In this document: positions 24,612 through 33,314 of the stretch, one piece after another | Position numbering within the stretch: the stretch's first letter is position 1 | Layout: every line of letters starts with the position of its first letter | Assembly (NCBI RefSeq): GCF_003590775.1 | Contig: NZ_QYUM01000002.1 | Coordinates: 372,001-436,000 of the forward strand | Reading direction: 5' to 3' | DNA: 64,000 nucleotides | From: Sphingomonas cavernae | GTDB taxonomy: Bacteria; Pseudomonadota; Alphaproteobacteria; Sphingomonadales; Sphingomonadaceae | Notes under the pieces: generated by a model | What the model was told of the DNA's origin: nothing | What the model saw: only the letters and a program-made list of their open reading frames with translations | Database searches by the model: none | Translations under genes and position numbers: made by a program

Positions 24612-25991
24612 TTAGCTCAATCGAAACCCGCCATTCGTCGGGGGGCGGCAGACCGCCCCTGCAGCACGCATCCGCTGGTCGTTGTTCTTTATAACGGCGA
24701 AGTCCCTGCGAAGCTTCGCATGGTCGTAATCGTTCCGGTCGATGCCGATGAATATCAAGAGATCAAGGAACGCGACCAGCGTCATGTGCGCAAGATGGGC
24801 GACGCTGGTGGCGATGCGTCCGAGTTCGAGGTCTATGGGATCGCGCACGCCGTGCACTAGTTCCGAGCGCACCGCGTAGATGCGCTTTACCTTTGCCTTA
24901 ACCTCCTCGGGCATCCCCTCTTCTGGCCAGCCGCCCAGAAAATACGCCACGCGCTCGCCAACAGCCTCTGCAAGGTCGTCGCGTTCGTTGCAGCCGGTTA
25001 GCGTTTCGAGGACCGTCACGAATTTTGTGATCCTTGAGGCGGCATGCGTGTCGATCGAGGCGTCATTAAACCATCGTAGAGCGTTCAGATATTTCAACTT
25101 CAGGAATGTCTGCTCAGTGGGCTGAATCACGGCGCGCACAACCCGGTCGAGCGCGCGCAGCCTTTCGGCGTTGTCGCCTCGGTTAAGGTCCTCCCACCAT
25201 GACTTAGCGAACGGGGCCTGACCCGCAGTCTGGTGCCAAGTCAGATGAGGCTCGTCTCGGATGAAGTGCAGTTCCGCGCGCTCCAACAGGTAGTTCTGCT
25301 GCTCCGACATTCGAATCCGGCTCTCCGTCCCGCCGTGAGAGAGAAGGAGCTTAATAGCTGTGAGAGCGATCTGGACTGCAAGAAGCGACATCCGCTTGGC
25401 GGCCGCCTTATCAGACGTTTCGACCGTCACGTCTGCGATCCAGCCGAAGGAGGAATAGTGCTCCTCGATGCGCGTACGAAAACTCTTGTCGAGTTCCGAT
25501 CCCCAAGATGCGATCGCAGTGTCGATCTCGTCGCGGCAATTGATCGTCGGCCGAAATCGAACAGTGCCAATCAAAAATTCGGATGGGCTGTCACCATAGC
25601 AAATGTGGCAAGGCCAAAGATAACGGTGCGGCCTCACGTCATTTTGGATCGACTTGTCGAGCCCATTGACCATTTTGGATATCGTCCCAGTATCGACCGG
25701 ACGGCAGGTCTTGAAGAATCGGAAGGCGATTGCCTCCTCGATTCGCTCCGCGCAGTGCGACACGCTGATAAGGTGGGTCCACCCGCGGCGTTTGAGATAT
25801 TCGAAGCACCATTCTTGGATCCGCAGGCGAGCGTCCATACCCACTTGGACATAGGTTTCCCCCGATCTGTCCTGGATGTGAGCAAAGTGTGCCATTCGGG
25901 TCCGCATCGGAATGTCGTTCGGATCGGTTGCGCGTAACTCCTTTGCCTTCTCGCGGCAGAAGTGAACGATCTCAACGAGCTTCTGCTCCAT
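24612..25991 (-). CDS. ApeA-like HEPN-domain protein (candidate anti-phage protein)
   Basis: The 459-residue protein starts at ATG 25991 (MEQKLVEIVHF) because a ggaag RBS precedes it; ATG 26009 and TTG 26048 are alternatives without RBS. The C-terminal third has the layout of ApeA-like HEPN domains: YLNALRWFNDASIDTHAASR, FVTVLETLTG, then RIYAVRSELVHG with the R-x4-H catalytic motif of HEPN RNases. The N-terminal two thirds show no known motif except the cysteines in WPCHICYG. ApeA-class proteins stop phage growth by RNA cleavage after sensing infection. The location on a mobile island beside an MNT-HEPN fusion supports a defence role (inference). Confidence 0.65.
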   Translation of the reverse strand: MEQKLVEIVHFCREKAKELRATDPNDIPMRTRMAHFAHIQDRSGETYVQVGMDARLRIQEWCFEYLKRRGWTHLISVSHCAERIEEAIAFRFFKTCRPVDTGTISKMVNGLDKSIQNDVRPHRYLWPCHICYGDSPSEFLIGTVRFRPTINCRDEIDTAIASWGSELDKSFRTRIEEHYSSFGWIADVTVETSDKAAAKRMSLLAVQIALTAIKLLLSHGGTESRIRMSEQQNYLLERAELHFIRDEPHLTWHQTAGQAPFAKSWWEDLNRGDNAERLRALDRVVRAVIQPTEQTFLKLKYLNALRWFNDASIDTHAASRITKFVTVLETLTGCNERDDLAEAVGERVAYFLGGWPEEGMPEEVKAKVKRIYAVRSELVHGVRDPIDLELGRIATSVAHLAHMTLVAFLDLLIFIGIDRNDYDHAKLRRDFAVIKNNDQRMRAAGAVCRPPTNGGFRLS

Positions 25992-26399
25992 GCTTCCGGA
26001 TTTCGTCATAGTGCAGAGGAGTCTGCCAAGCGCGGACGCCTGGCGCAATCTTGAGGATCGTCAGATGCTGCGGATGGAGTTCAACAACTCACGCCTCCCA
26101 TGAAAACGGATAGCGTTAACGAGTGGAAACGCCCGGGAGCTGTGAATGTCAGCTTGAGCCTCCTCGGTATCTGCAAGCGACCGACGGTCGACGGCCCATC
26201 GGTGCCCCCGATTGCCTGCTGCGCCATTCTGAGGCATATTCTTGGCACGGAACGGAAATGCTGGCAGCCGTTCCGAGGATCACCCTGCCAGGCATAAACA
26301 CGTCCGCCCGTCATGGCCGGACGGCCGCTGCAAAAGCAGTGGGCACCGCTTGCACCAACCGCACCGCTGAGTGCAGCTGCCGGCGTGCAAGGCAAAACC
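25992..26399. other. Gene-free spacer in island
   Basis: These 408 bases lie between divergent genes. Open frames here have no RBS, no motif and random composition. An AT-poor segment around 26225-26280 (TTCTGAGGCATATTCTTGGCACGG) could be promoter sequence for the downstream nucleotidyltransferase-like gene, but no clear boxes can be assigned. Confidence 0.4.
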
Positions 26400-26891
26400 A
26401 TGACATTCGAAACATCCAACGACATCTATGCGCGCGAAGTCGTGATGGCGCGCGTGGGCCATCTCATCCGGCGCAAGCAGAAGGAGATCGAACGCATCAC
26501 GCGTATCCTGCGCGGCTGCTTCGATCCCGAACAGGTGCTTGCGCCCGAGCCCGGGCGTATCGGCCGCATCATCCTGATCGGTCCCTATGCCAGACGGAGC
26601 TGGTACGAGGACCGACATACGCTCGAATTCTCCGACTATGAGTTCTGGGCAATCGTCGACCATCCGCTCCACACCGATGAGCGCTGCTGGCAGCGCGCAC
26701 GCAACATCGTCCAGCGCGAAATGGGCAACCGCTGCGCAGTCGATCTCAATGTGCTGTGCACTGCCGATATTGGGGCCGCGCGCGCCGAGCGCGATTGCTT
26801 CATCCTCGACAGGATCGAGGCCGGCATCACGCTCTACCGCGCCTCGCGCGATGCCCCCCTCCATGCACGCGAACCCAGATGCGGGAGATAG
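26400..26891 (+). CDS. Nucleotidyltransferase-like protein with degenerate active site
   Basis: The 163-residue protein starts at ATG 26400 (MTFETSNDIYARE). It aligns by eye with the MNT half of the 22281 gene: IILIGPYARRSWYEDRHTLE then SDYEFWAIVDHP, against LFGSYARNDW and SDYDLLVIV. The G-S is replaced by G-P and the D-x-D by D-x-E, so catalysis may be lost or altered. The HEPN half is absent; the chain ends after ILDRIEAGITLYRAS. It is 3 bases ahead of the sigma-like gene, so the two are an operon. It could be a regulator or antitoxin-like partner (inference). Confidence 0.65.
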   Translation: MTFETSNDIYAREVVMARVGHLIRRKQKEIERITRILRGCFDPEQVLAPEPGRIGRIILIGPYARRSWYEDRHTLEFSDYEFWAIVDHPLHTDERCWQRARNIVQREMGNRCAVDLNVLCTADIGAARAERDCFILDRIEAGITLYRASRDAPLHAREPRCGR

Positions 26892-26894
26892 CCC

Positions 26895-27185
26895 ATGCTT
26901 ACGTCCCTCGTCAGGATGCGTGCGCGCATTGCGCGCCTGCAGAGCATCGATCGCTGGCCCCTGCCCCGCCTTGTGCGCGATCCCGAAAGCGAGAGGGTGC
27001 GGCGCATCGAAGATGCCATTGTCAGCCTTCCGCCACAAACGCGTGAGGTCTTCATGATGCACCGCTTCGAGAATCTCGGCTACGACCGCATCGCGCATCG
27101 GCTCGACCTGAGTATCGCGGATGTCGAGCGTCACATAGCCAAGGCGCTGCTGCGGCTATGCCATGCGCTGGAGGATATACTGTAG
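26895..27185 (+). CDS. Sigma-70 region 4-like regulatory protein
   Basis: The 96-residue protein resembles the C-terminal region 4 of ECF sigma factors: RIEDAIVSLPPQTREVFMMHRFENLGYDRIAHRLDLSIADVERHIAKALLRL, an HTH that would contact a -35 element. Region 2 is missing, so it cannot be a complete sigma factor. Such stand-alone proteins occur in sphingomonad mobile elements upstream of transfer genes. It is translated just after the nucleotidyltransferase-like gene and converges on the TraD gene. Confidence 0.75.
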   Translation: MLTSLVRMRARIARLQSIDRWPLPRLVRDPESERVRRIEDAIVSLPPQTREVFMMHRFENLGYDRIAHRLDLSIADVERHIAKALLRLCHALEDIL

Positions 27186-27207
27186 TCGGCAATACTCGAC
27201 GTCGCGG

Positions 27208-27537
27208 TCACGGCTCGCGCGGCGCTGGCGCCTCGTTTTCGAACGCGCGTTTGCCGCGCCTGCGCCACAGCAGCAGCGCCTGCGCGCGATCGTCGCCGCG
27301 CAGCCGCGCGGCCATGCCGAGAAAAGCGCCGTAAAGGACGGTGCGATCGTCGTCGGTGAGATCGACGAGCCCGGCCTTCACGACGAGACCGCCGAGCTCG
27401 ATGAGGCGGCGCGTGCGCTCGCGGCGCTTCACTTGCCAATCGCGAACGTCACGCCGCGCCCGTCCGGCCTGCAGGCGATATCGCATCGCCTGTGCCCGCT
27501 TCGCTGCCCTGTGGCCCGCGACGAGCGCCGCGCGCAT
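27208..27537 (-). CDS. traD: Conjugal transfer protein TraD-like
   Basis: The 109-residue protein is very basic (Arg/Ala-rich) with the block RDVRDWQVKRRERTRRLIELGGLVVKAGLVDL followed by DDRTVLYGAFLGMAARL, typical of the short TraD accessory proteins encoded divergently from Ti-type traA. These are not the VirD4-type coupling protein TraD of F plasmids. It probably helps the relaxosome bind oriT. Its start overlaps the end of the upstream TraC-like gene, so the two are co-translated. Confidence 0.75.
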   Translation of the reverse strand: MRAALVAGHRAAKRAQAMRYRLQAGRARRDVRDWQVKRRERTRRLIELGGLVVKAGLVDLTDDDRTVLYGAFLGMAARLRGDDRAQALLLWRRRGKRAFENEAPAPREP

Positions 27538-27772
27538 TGCCGCGCGTGCGTTGAAAGAAGCCGGCGCCGCTGCGACGCCACTCCTCGCGCCTGATCATGT
27601 CGTCGCAGTTGGCGGCATCGAGCAGGGCGCCCGCCAGCAGATCGATGTCGAGCACGTCAGCACCGCACGCCATCACCAACGCACCCAGCTCACGTACGCG
27701 GCGCTCCTTCAGCGCGCGCGTCTTGTCGGCCAGTGCCTTGAGTTCTGAGTCGAAATCGCGTGGCCGCCGCAT
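27449..27772 (-). CDS. traC: Conjugal transfer protein TraC-like
   Basis: The 107-residue protein starts at ATG 27772 (MRRPRDFDSELKALADK). The N-terminal helical half (ALADKTRALKERRVRELGALVMACGADVLDIDLLAGALLDA) matches short TraC proteins of Ti-type transfer regions, which bind near oriT with TraD and TraA; the C-terminus is basic and low complexity. It is divergent from traA with the oriT-like site between them, the standard arrangement. It overlaps the TraD gene by 89 bases in another frame. Confidence 0.7.
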   Translation of the reverse strand: MRRPRDFDSELKALADKTRALKERRVRELGALVMACGADVLDIDLLAGALLDAANCDDMIRREEWRRSGAGFFQRTRGNARGARRGPQGSEAGTGDAISPAGRTGAA

Positions 27773-27885
27773 AGCCAAATCCGTTGCGTGTTGTGGATGC
27801 ACCCACCCTAATTCACGCGCTCGATCAGCGTAAATATCGTGAAATCTCCTGAGATTACGCGGTCGCGAGAAAGATGAAATCTTTT

Positions 27886-27914
27886 GAGGGCGCGCTTATA
27901 CGTCGTGCCGACGT
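27886..27914. other. Putative oriT / nic region of TraA
   Basis: GAGGGCGCGCTTATACGTCG (27886-27905) resembles the nic region of Ti/RSF1010-type origins, as I recall it: a GGGCGC block, then a TTATACGTCGC-like block. It is followed by the inverted repeat ACGTCG-TGC-CGACGT (27900-27914). It lies between divergent traC/traD and traA, where oriT is expected. A second palindrome AATCTC-CT-GAGATT (27843-27856) is close by. The comparison is from memory and was not aligned. Confidence 0.65.
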
Positions 27915-27935
27915 GCGCTTTCAGGTGTAGTTGGT

Positions 27936-30839
27936 ATGGTCGCGATGGCGATCTACCATTTCTCGGCCAAGGTGATTTCGCGCGCGACCGGGCGCAGCGC
28001 GGTAGCGTGCGCGGCCTATCGATCGGCGTCGCGCATCCACGACCAGCGGCTCGAGCGCACCCACGACTTCTCCAACAAGGCGGGCGTCGTCCACAGCGAA
28101 ATACTGCTGCCGGGTGGTGCGCCCGACGCATTTGCGGATCGCGACACGCTCTGGAACGCGGTCGAGGCGGCCGAGAAGCGTATCGACGCGCAACTGGCGC
28201 GCGAGATCGAGTTCGCGATTCCACGCGAGATGACCGAGGAACAGGGCATCGTGCTCGCGCGCGATTTTGTGGCTGCCGAGTTCGTCGACCGCGGCATGAT
28301 CGCCGACCTCAACGTGCATTGGGATGTCGGTGCCGACGGGCTGGCGAAGCCGCACGCGCATGTGATGCTGACCATGCGTTCGGTAGACGAGAACGGCTTC
28401 GGCGCCAAGGTGCGCGACTGGAACCGGGCAGAGCTGCTGCAGCACTGGCGCGAAGCCTGGGCGAGCCATGTCAATCGTCGCCTAGCCGAACTCGATATCG
28501 ATGCGGCGGTAGATCATCGCTCGCTCGAAGCCCAGGGGATCGACCTTGAGCCCCAGCACAAGATCGGGCCGGCGGCCTTGCGCATGGTCGCGCAAGGGCG
28601 GACAAGCGAGCGGCTCGAAGAGCATTGCGCGATCGCGCGCCGCAACGGGATGCGTATCATCGCCGATCCGGGCATCGCGCTCGATGCGATCACGCACACA
28701 CAAGCGACCTTCACCAAACGCGACCTTGCGGTGTTCATCCACCGACATAGCGACGGCAAGGACCAGTTCGACCAGTGCATGCACGCGGTGCGCGGCGCGC
28801 CCGATCTCGTCGCCCTGGGCAAGGACGGCCGCGGCGAGGACCGGTTCACCTCGCGCGCGATGATCGCAACCGAACACAGCCTCGAGCAGGCCGCGCAGAC
28901 CCTCGCCGCACGCATGCGCCATCGCGTCCCGGCATCGGACGTCGAAAGGGGCGAAGCGTCAGCCGGGACGCGCGGCGTGTCGCTCGGTGCCGAGCAGCGT
29001 CGCGCCCTCATCCATATCACAGAAGGCGCCGATCTGTCGCTGGTGATCGGCTATGCGGGCACCGGCAAGTCGACGATGCTGGGCGTCGCGCGCGAAGCAT
29101 GGGAGTTCGCGGGCTACCGCGTCCGCGGGGCAGCATTGTCGGGGATCGCCGCCGAGAATCTCGAAAGCGGCTCGGCTATCCCCGCGCGCACGATCGCGAG
29201 CCTGGAACATCAATGGCGGCAGGATCGCGATCTGCTCACTCCGCGCGACGTGCTCGTGATCGACGAGGCGGGAATGATCGGCGCACGCCAGATGGAACGG
29301 GTGATCAGTGAGGTCGAAAAGCGCGGCGCGAAACTGGTGCTGGTGGGCGACCCGCAGCAGCTCCAGGCGATCGAGGCGGGGGCGGCGTTTCGCGCGATCC
29401 ATTCCGCCCAAGGCGGGGTCGAGATCACCGAGATTCGCCGCCAGCACCAGGGCTGGCAGCGCGACGCGACGCGTGCATTGGCGACCGGGCGTGTCGGCGA
29501 AGCCCTTGATGCCTATCGCGAGCACGGGGCCGTTCATGCCGCAGCCACGCGCGAGACAGCGCGCGCCAGGCTGATCGAGTGCTGGGACAGGGAGCGCAGC
29601 GCCCGGCCGCAGGCGAGCCGGATCATCCTCACCCACACCAATGACGAGGTGCGCCTGCTCAACGAGGCGGCGCGCGCGCGGCTGCGCGCGGCACGTCAGC
29701 TGCGCGATGAGGTCGAAATCGAGACGGCACGCGGCGAGCGTTCGTTCGCGCGCGGCGACCGGATCATGTTCCTGAGGAACGAACGCAGCCTGGGGGTCAA
29801 AAACGGGTCGCTCGGCCGGATCGCGCGCGTCGATGCGCTGCGGATGAGCGTGCTGCTCGACGATGGGCGCAGTGTCGCCTTCGACATCAAGGATTATGCC
29901 GATCTCGACCATGGCTATGCCGCGACCATCCACAAGGCTCAAGGGTTGACGGTGGACCGGGTGCATGTGCTCGCCACCCCTGGGCTCGATCGCCATGCGA
30001 GCTATGTCGCACTGTCGCGGCACCGCGACGGCGTTGAACTTCACTATGGCCGTGACGATTTTACCGATGAGCGAGCGCTCTTGCGCACGCTGTCGCGCGA
30101 GCGCTCCAAGGACATGGCGGGCGACTATGATCGCACCGATCCTGTGCGCGCCTTTGCCGAACGCCGTGGCATCGCCGCGCGGATCGCTGAACTTGTCCGC
30201 ACGGCGCCTCATAGGGCGCGTCAGATGGTGGACAATCTTCGGGCACGACAGCGCGCGCCCGCGCCGCAGCCGAAGCGCGGTGCGCTCGCGCCAGGGCCCG
30301 ACCCCCACCGCACGGTCGCGCGGCATGGCCGGATCGTCTCGGCGATCCTGTTCGCACAGAGCGTCGGCGATCCGGCATCGCCCGAGCAGCGCGCTGAGCT
30401 TCAGGCGAGCCGCGCTGAGATCGACAGGCTCGCTCCCCACGGTGCGCACGACCTGGAGGCGGCCTTTGCCGCGGACCGGGGGCTGATCCGCGACGCTGCG
30501 GGGGGACAAACCCAAAGGGCGATCCGCGCGATGCAGCTCGAAGCCGAGCTGCGCACCGATCCCAGGCTGCGCGCCGATATGTTCATCAATCGCTGGCAGG
30601 TGCTCGACCAGAAGCGCCAGCGGCTGCTTGGGCGTTATGAGGAGCGCGCCGCGAGCAGGGTCACCCAGACCATGGCGGAAATGGCCAAAAGCCTCGAGCG
30701 CGATCCGCAACTCGAATCGCTGCTGCGCGGGCGCCGACACCAGCTCGGGCTCTCCAACATCCCTGAGCGCAGCCTCGGCCAAAGCCTTGCCGATATGATC
30801 GGGTGGGGCAGGAGCCGGGGGCCGGGCATCGGAATGTGA
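27936..30839 (+). CDS. traA: Ti-type conjugative relaxase-helicase TraA
   Basis: The protein has 967 residues (ATG 27936; ATG 27945 is possible). The N-terminal MobA/MobL relaxase domain (MAIYHFSAKVISRATGRSA; histidine motif PHAHVMLTMR) nicks oriT through a tyrosine. A RecD-like helicase follows: Walker A GYAGTGKSTML, Walker B VLVIDEAGMIG, LVGDPQQLQAIEAGAAF, and the C-terminal helicase motif YAATIHKAQGLTVDRVHV...YVALSRH. The C-terminal 200 residues are helical and basic. It would process and unwind the island DNA for transfer. It is slightly shorter than the about 1100-residue Ti TraA but appears complete. Confidence 0.93.
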   Translation: MVAMAIYHFSAKVISRATGRSAVACAAYRSASRIHDQRLERTHDFSNKAGVVHSEILLPGGAPDAFADRDTLWNAVEAAEKRIDAQLAREIEFAIPREMTEEQGIVLARDFVAAEFVDRGMIADLNVHWDVGADGLAKPHAHVMLTMRSVDENGFGAKVRDWNRAELLQHWREAWASHVNRRLAELDIDAAVDHRSLEAQGIDLEPQHKIGPAALRMVAQGRTSERLEEHCAIARRNGMRIIADPGIALDAITHTQATFTKRDLAVFIHRHSDGKDQFDQCMHAVRGAPDLVALGKDGRGEDRFTSRAMIATEHSLEQAAQTLAARMRHRVPASDVERGEASAGTRGVSLGAEQRRALIHITEGADLSLVIGYAGTGKSTMLGVAREAWEFAGYRVRGAALSGIAAENLESGSAIPARTIASLEHQWRQDRDLLTPRDVLVIDEAGMIGARQMERVISEVEKRGAKLVLVGDPQQLQAIEAGAAFRAIHSAQGGVEITEIRRQHQGWQRDATRALATGRVGEALDAYREHGAVHAAATRETARARLIECWDRERSARPQASRIILTHTNDEVRLLNEAARARLRAARQLRDEVEIETARGERSFARGDRIMFLRNERSLGVKNGSLGRIARVDALRMSVLLDDGRSVAFDIKDYADLDHGYAATIHKAQGLTVDRVHVLATPGLDRHASYVALSRHRDGVELHYGRDDFTDERALLRTLSRERSKDMAGDYDRTDPVRAFAERRGIAARIAELVRTAPHRARQMVDNLRARQRAPAPQPKRGALAPGPDPHRTVARHGRIVSAILFAQSVGDPASPEQRAELQASRAEIDRLAPHGAHDLEAAFAADRGLIRDAAGGQTQRAIRAMQLEAELRTDPRLRADMFINRWQVLDQKRQRLLGRYEERAASRVTQTMAEMAKSLERDPQLESLLRGRRHQLGLSNIPERSLGQSLADMIGWGRSRGPGIGM

Positions 30840-31404
30840 GGAGCCGCGATGTCAGGGTGACGCTGTCCCGCGACAGCGCAGCGCAGCCTTGAGGCGTCGC
30901 GCAATTGCGTCATTTTTGAACGCGACGGCAGATGCGCACGCGGATCGCACCCTCGGAAAGTGGCGGATAACGGACATGCACGCGTGCGTAGGGTGTGTCT
31001 CAAATTTGCGGGCTCGATGCGCAGCATCGCAGCCACCTTTGCGCTATCTCGGATATCAAAATGCCTGGCGCCCCCAAAGAACGGGGCCAGCTGAAAGGAC
31101 AGCGCGTTATCCTGTATGATGACAGTGCTCAGGTGGAATACCGGACCTGCCTGGGCCTGACCGTGTCTCGCCAGGCGCCTACATGCCTGGTTGGCTATTG
31201 TTTACATCGAGTTCGCCCGGACCGTGCTAGTGCAACCTCGTCCGGCTCCTGGGGTCGCGCCACAAGCCGGAATAGGTTGAGGTGCGCCCGCGGACCGGCC
31301 CCTTGGAGCATCGCGACAGAAAAATGGGCCTATTGATTTTGATCTCGATGTGCTCCTGATCACGACTATGCATCGCGCCGATCACCACGCACCATGATGA
31401 CGCG
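30840..31404. other. Gene-free region after traA
   Basis: These 565 bases hold no convincing gene on either strand. A hairpin CGCTGTC-CC-GCGACAGCG begins near 30861, shortly after the traA stop, and could act as its transcript end. The rest is of mixed composition and may be the relic of rearrangement between the transfer module and the cdiA module. Confidence 0.5.
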
Positions 31405-32457
31405 ATGACAGATCCATTGTCCCCCCGCCGCACCTTCGATCCGATGATCCCGCGCGTGCGCTGCGGGCGGCCGATTCCTGACACCGAGGACCTGGGCCTG
31501 ACTGGCTTCCTTCTGCCTTTGGTCGAGGCGATATTGTCGGATGACGAGACGCCGCCGGCCTGCCCGCATTGCGGCCATGCGCGTACGCGCGTCATCCATC
31601 GGGCGCGCGTCATGGCTGACGGAATGCCGGGCTTTCGCTGCTCTGCGTGCCGTAGATATTTCAAGCGCGGCACGGGCACGCCGTTGGCCGGGCTCGCGCG
31701 CAAGGATCTGCTCGCCGGTTTTATCGGGCTGCTGTCGCAGCAAAAGCCCTATGCCCAGGCCGCCGATGAGCTGGGTGCGGATATCCAGCTTGTCAGACGC
31801 TGGACCATGCGCTTCAGGGCGTGGCTGCTTGAACTCGACCCTTCGGGGCAGTGGGAGGCCAGGGTCCGCCTTGGCATCGCACCACCGCTTGACGCGCTTG
31901 GCTGTCCGGCCTGCGGGGAGGTGGGCACGCTGGTCCATCATGGCTTTGGACGCAGGCGCAGAGCCGATGATCATGACCGGCGCCAGTTGCGTTGCACGGG
32001 CTGTCAGGCGTTCGTGCTGATACCCGAAGACGCGGACGCGGTGCGGAGCTATCCGGCCAGGCTGTACGGTCGCGGCAAGCGTCGCGCGGCCGAGGCGCGC
32101 CCGCGCCGTAAACGCATCGGCCCACTCGAAGGTGAGATGGTGGCGCGCGCCAACACCGGCGAGAGCTATCGTGAGATCGCGCGCGCGCTGGGGGTGAGCG
32201 AGGCGACGGTGAGCGCGGTGGTACGCCATCACCGTGCGGCTGCGCGCGGCGAGGCGGTGGCGCCGCGTCGTCCGCCGGGGCGGCAAGCGCAACATGTTCC
32301 CGATGCGGTGCTCGCCGACGTCCACGCCCGACGCCGGGCGGGTGAGACCTATGCCGCCATGGCCGCGGCGCATGGGATCAGCTACGCGATGGTCGTCAAA
32401 ATACTGAAGCAGCCACCGCCCGATGCATGGTCCGGCCCGGTTCCGACGCTGTCATGA
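31405..32457 (+). CDS. DUF746-like protein with two zinc ribbons and two HTH motifs
   Basis: The protein has 350 residues. The first zinc ribbon has CPHCGHARTR and FRCSACRRYF, then KRGTGTPLAGLARKDLLAGFI, the style of DUF746 and of transposase InsA-like domains. A second ribbon has LGCPACGE and LRCTGCQAF. C-terminal HTH motifs are NTGESYREIARALGVSEATVSAVV and RAGETYAAMAAAHGISYAMVVKIL. No transposase catalytic domain is present. It is probably a DNA-binding regulator. It lies on the same strand just upstream of the large exoprotein gene and may control it (inference). Confidence 0.7.
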   Translation: MTDPLSPRRTFDPMIPRVRCGRPIPDTEDLGLTGFLLPLVEAILSDDETPPACPHCGHARTRVIHRARVMADGMPGFRCSACRRYFKRGTGTPLAGLARKDLLAGFIGLLSQQKPYAQAADELGADIQLVRRWTMRFRAWLLELDPSGQWEARVRLGIAPPLDALGCPACGEVGTLVHHGFGRRRRADDHDRRQLRCTGCQAFVLIPEDADAVRSYPARLYGRGKRRAAEARPRRKRIGPLEGEMVARANTGESYREIARALGVSEATVSAVVRHHRAAARGEAVAPRRPPGRQAQHVPDAVLADVHARRRAGETYAAMAAAHGISYAMVVKILKQPPPDAWSGPVPTLS

Positions 32458-32771
32458 TGGCGCATTGGGTCGCCAAGCGGCCGCCCCCCACCCCATGGCA
32501 AGAGCTGAGCGGACGGGCGCACCTCGATACAATTGAAGCAACACAAGAAGACCGGGTCCGTCTGGGACGGCGGCCCCGTTCCCCTGTATTGCGTTGAAAA
32601 GCACTCCGGTTTCGGAGAGGACTGCGGGTCTTTCTGGTGGTCGACGACTGCCGGCGCAAGCGCGTGCAGCTCGAAATTACCATTGTTTACGCTGGGTTCG
32701 CCGCACCCTGTGATAGCGACTTTTGGCGCATTGCGGCGGTTTGGTGGCATTCGGCCATCCCGGTCGCACCG
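32458..32771. other. Leader region of the exoprotein gene
   Basis: These 314 bases lie between the DUF746-like stop and the chosen exoprotein start. The exoprotein frame is open from 32637, so part of this could be coding if translation begins upstream; the encoded residues there look unlike a signal region. No clear promoter or terminator is seen. Confidence 0.4.
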
Positions 32772-33314
32772 ATGGGCGGATCGAGGTGGCGTGTGCTTGC
32801 AGGCAGAGTGGATCGGGCGGCTGAGGCACGGCGTGGAGCGACGCTCGCCCTGTCGCCGGTAAGCCGCAGCGCTTTGGCGCTGGCGCTCGTTGCGGTGCCC
32901 GTCAGTGCACAGCAATCCGCTCAATCGGCCCCGCCCCACGGGGCCGCTGTGCGCATTGTACCCGAGGCCGGTCCCAATGCGCCGCGGATGGATGTCGCGG
33001 GCAATGGCACGCCGATCGTGAGGATCGCGACGCCCTCGGCCAGGGGGGTGAGCCACAATCGCTATACGGACTTCAACGTCGACGACCGCAACCTCATCCT
33101 CAACAACAGCGACAAGATCACACAGACCCGGCTGGGTGGCTGGATCGACGGCAACAAGAGCCTCAAGGCCACCGGCCCCGCCACGCTGATCCTGAACGAG
33201 GTTGTCGGCGCCAATCCATCCAGCCTTGCCGGATATATCGAGATAGCAGGTGCGCCGGCGCAGCTGGTGATCGCCAATCCATACGGGATTAGCTGTCTGG
33301 TTGCGGATTCCTGA
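32772..33314 (+). CDS. CdiA/FHA-type exoprotein, N-terminal secretion domain (frameshifted fragment)
   Basis: The frame is open from 32637; ATG 32772 places a signal peptide (SALALALVAVPVSAQ) at the N-terminus. The mature start is a two-partner secretion (TPS) domain: NGTPIVRIATPSARGVSHNRYTDFNV, LILNEVVGANPSSLAGYIEI and AQLVIANPYGISC. In intact family members GISC is followed by a G-C-G-F-L-N motif; here the frame changes after GISC (bases 33297-33298) and stops at 33312-33314. The missing continuation is found intact in the next frame. The fragment is the secretion signal of the giant gene that follows. Confidence 0.8.
   Translation: MGGSRWRVLAGRVDRAAEARRGATLALSPVSRSALALALVAVPVSAQQSAQSAPPHGAAVRIVPEAGPNAPRMDVAGNGTPIVRIATPSARGVSHNRYTDFNVDDRNLILNNSDKITQTRLGGWIDGNKSLKATGPATLILNEVVGANPSSLAGYIEIAGAPAQLVIANPYGISCLVADS
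33291..33304 (+). other. Frameshift between TPS domain and exoprotein body
   Basis: AGC-TGT-CT-GGT-TGC: after the Ser-Cys codons only two bases remain before the conserved Gly-Cys, so one base is lacking relative to the expected SCxGCGF motif. Restoring one base joins the two frames without other stops. There is no homopolymer, so it is not a typical sequencing slip site, but an assembly error cannot be excluded. Confidence 0.75.
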
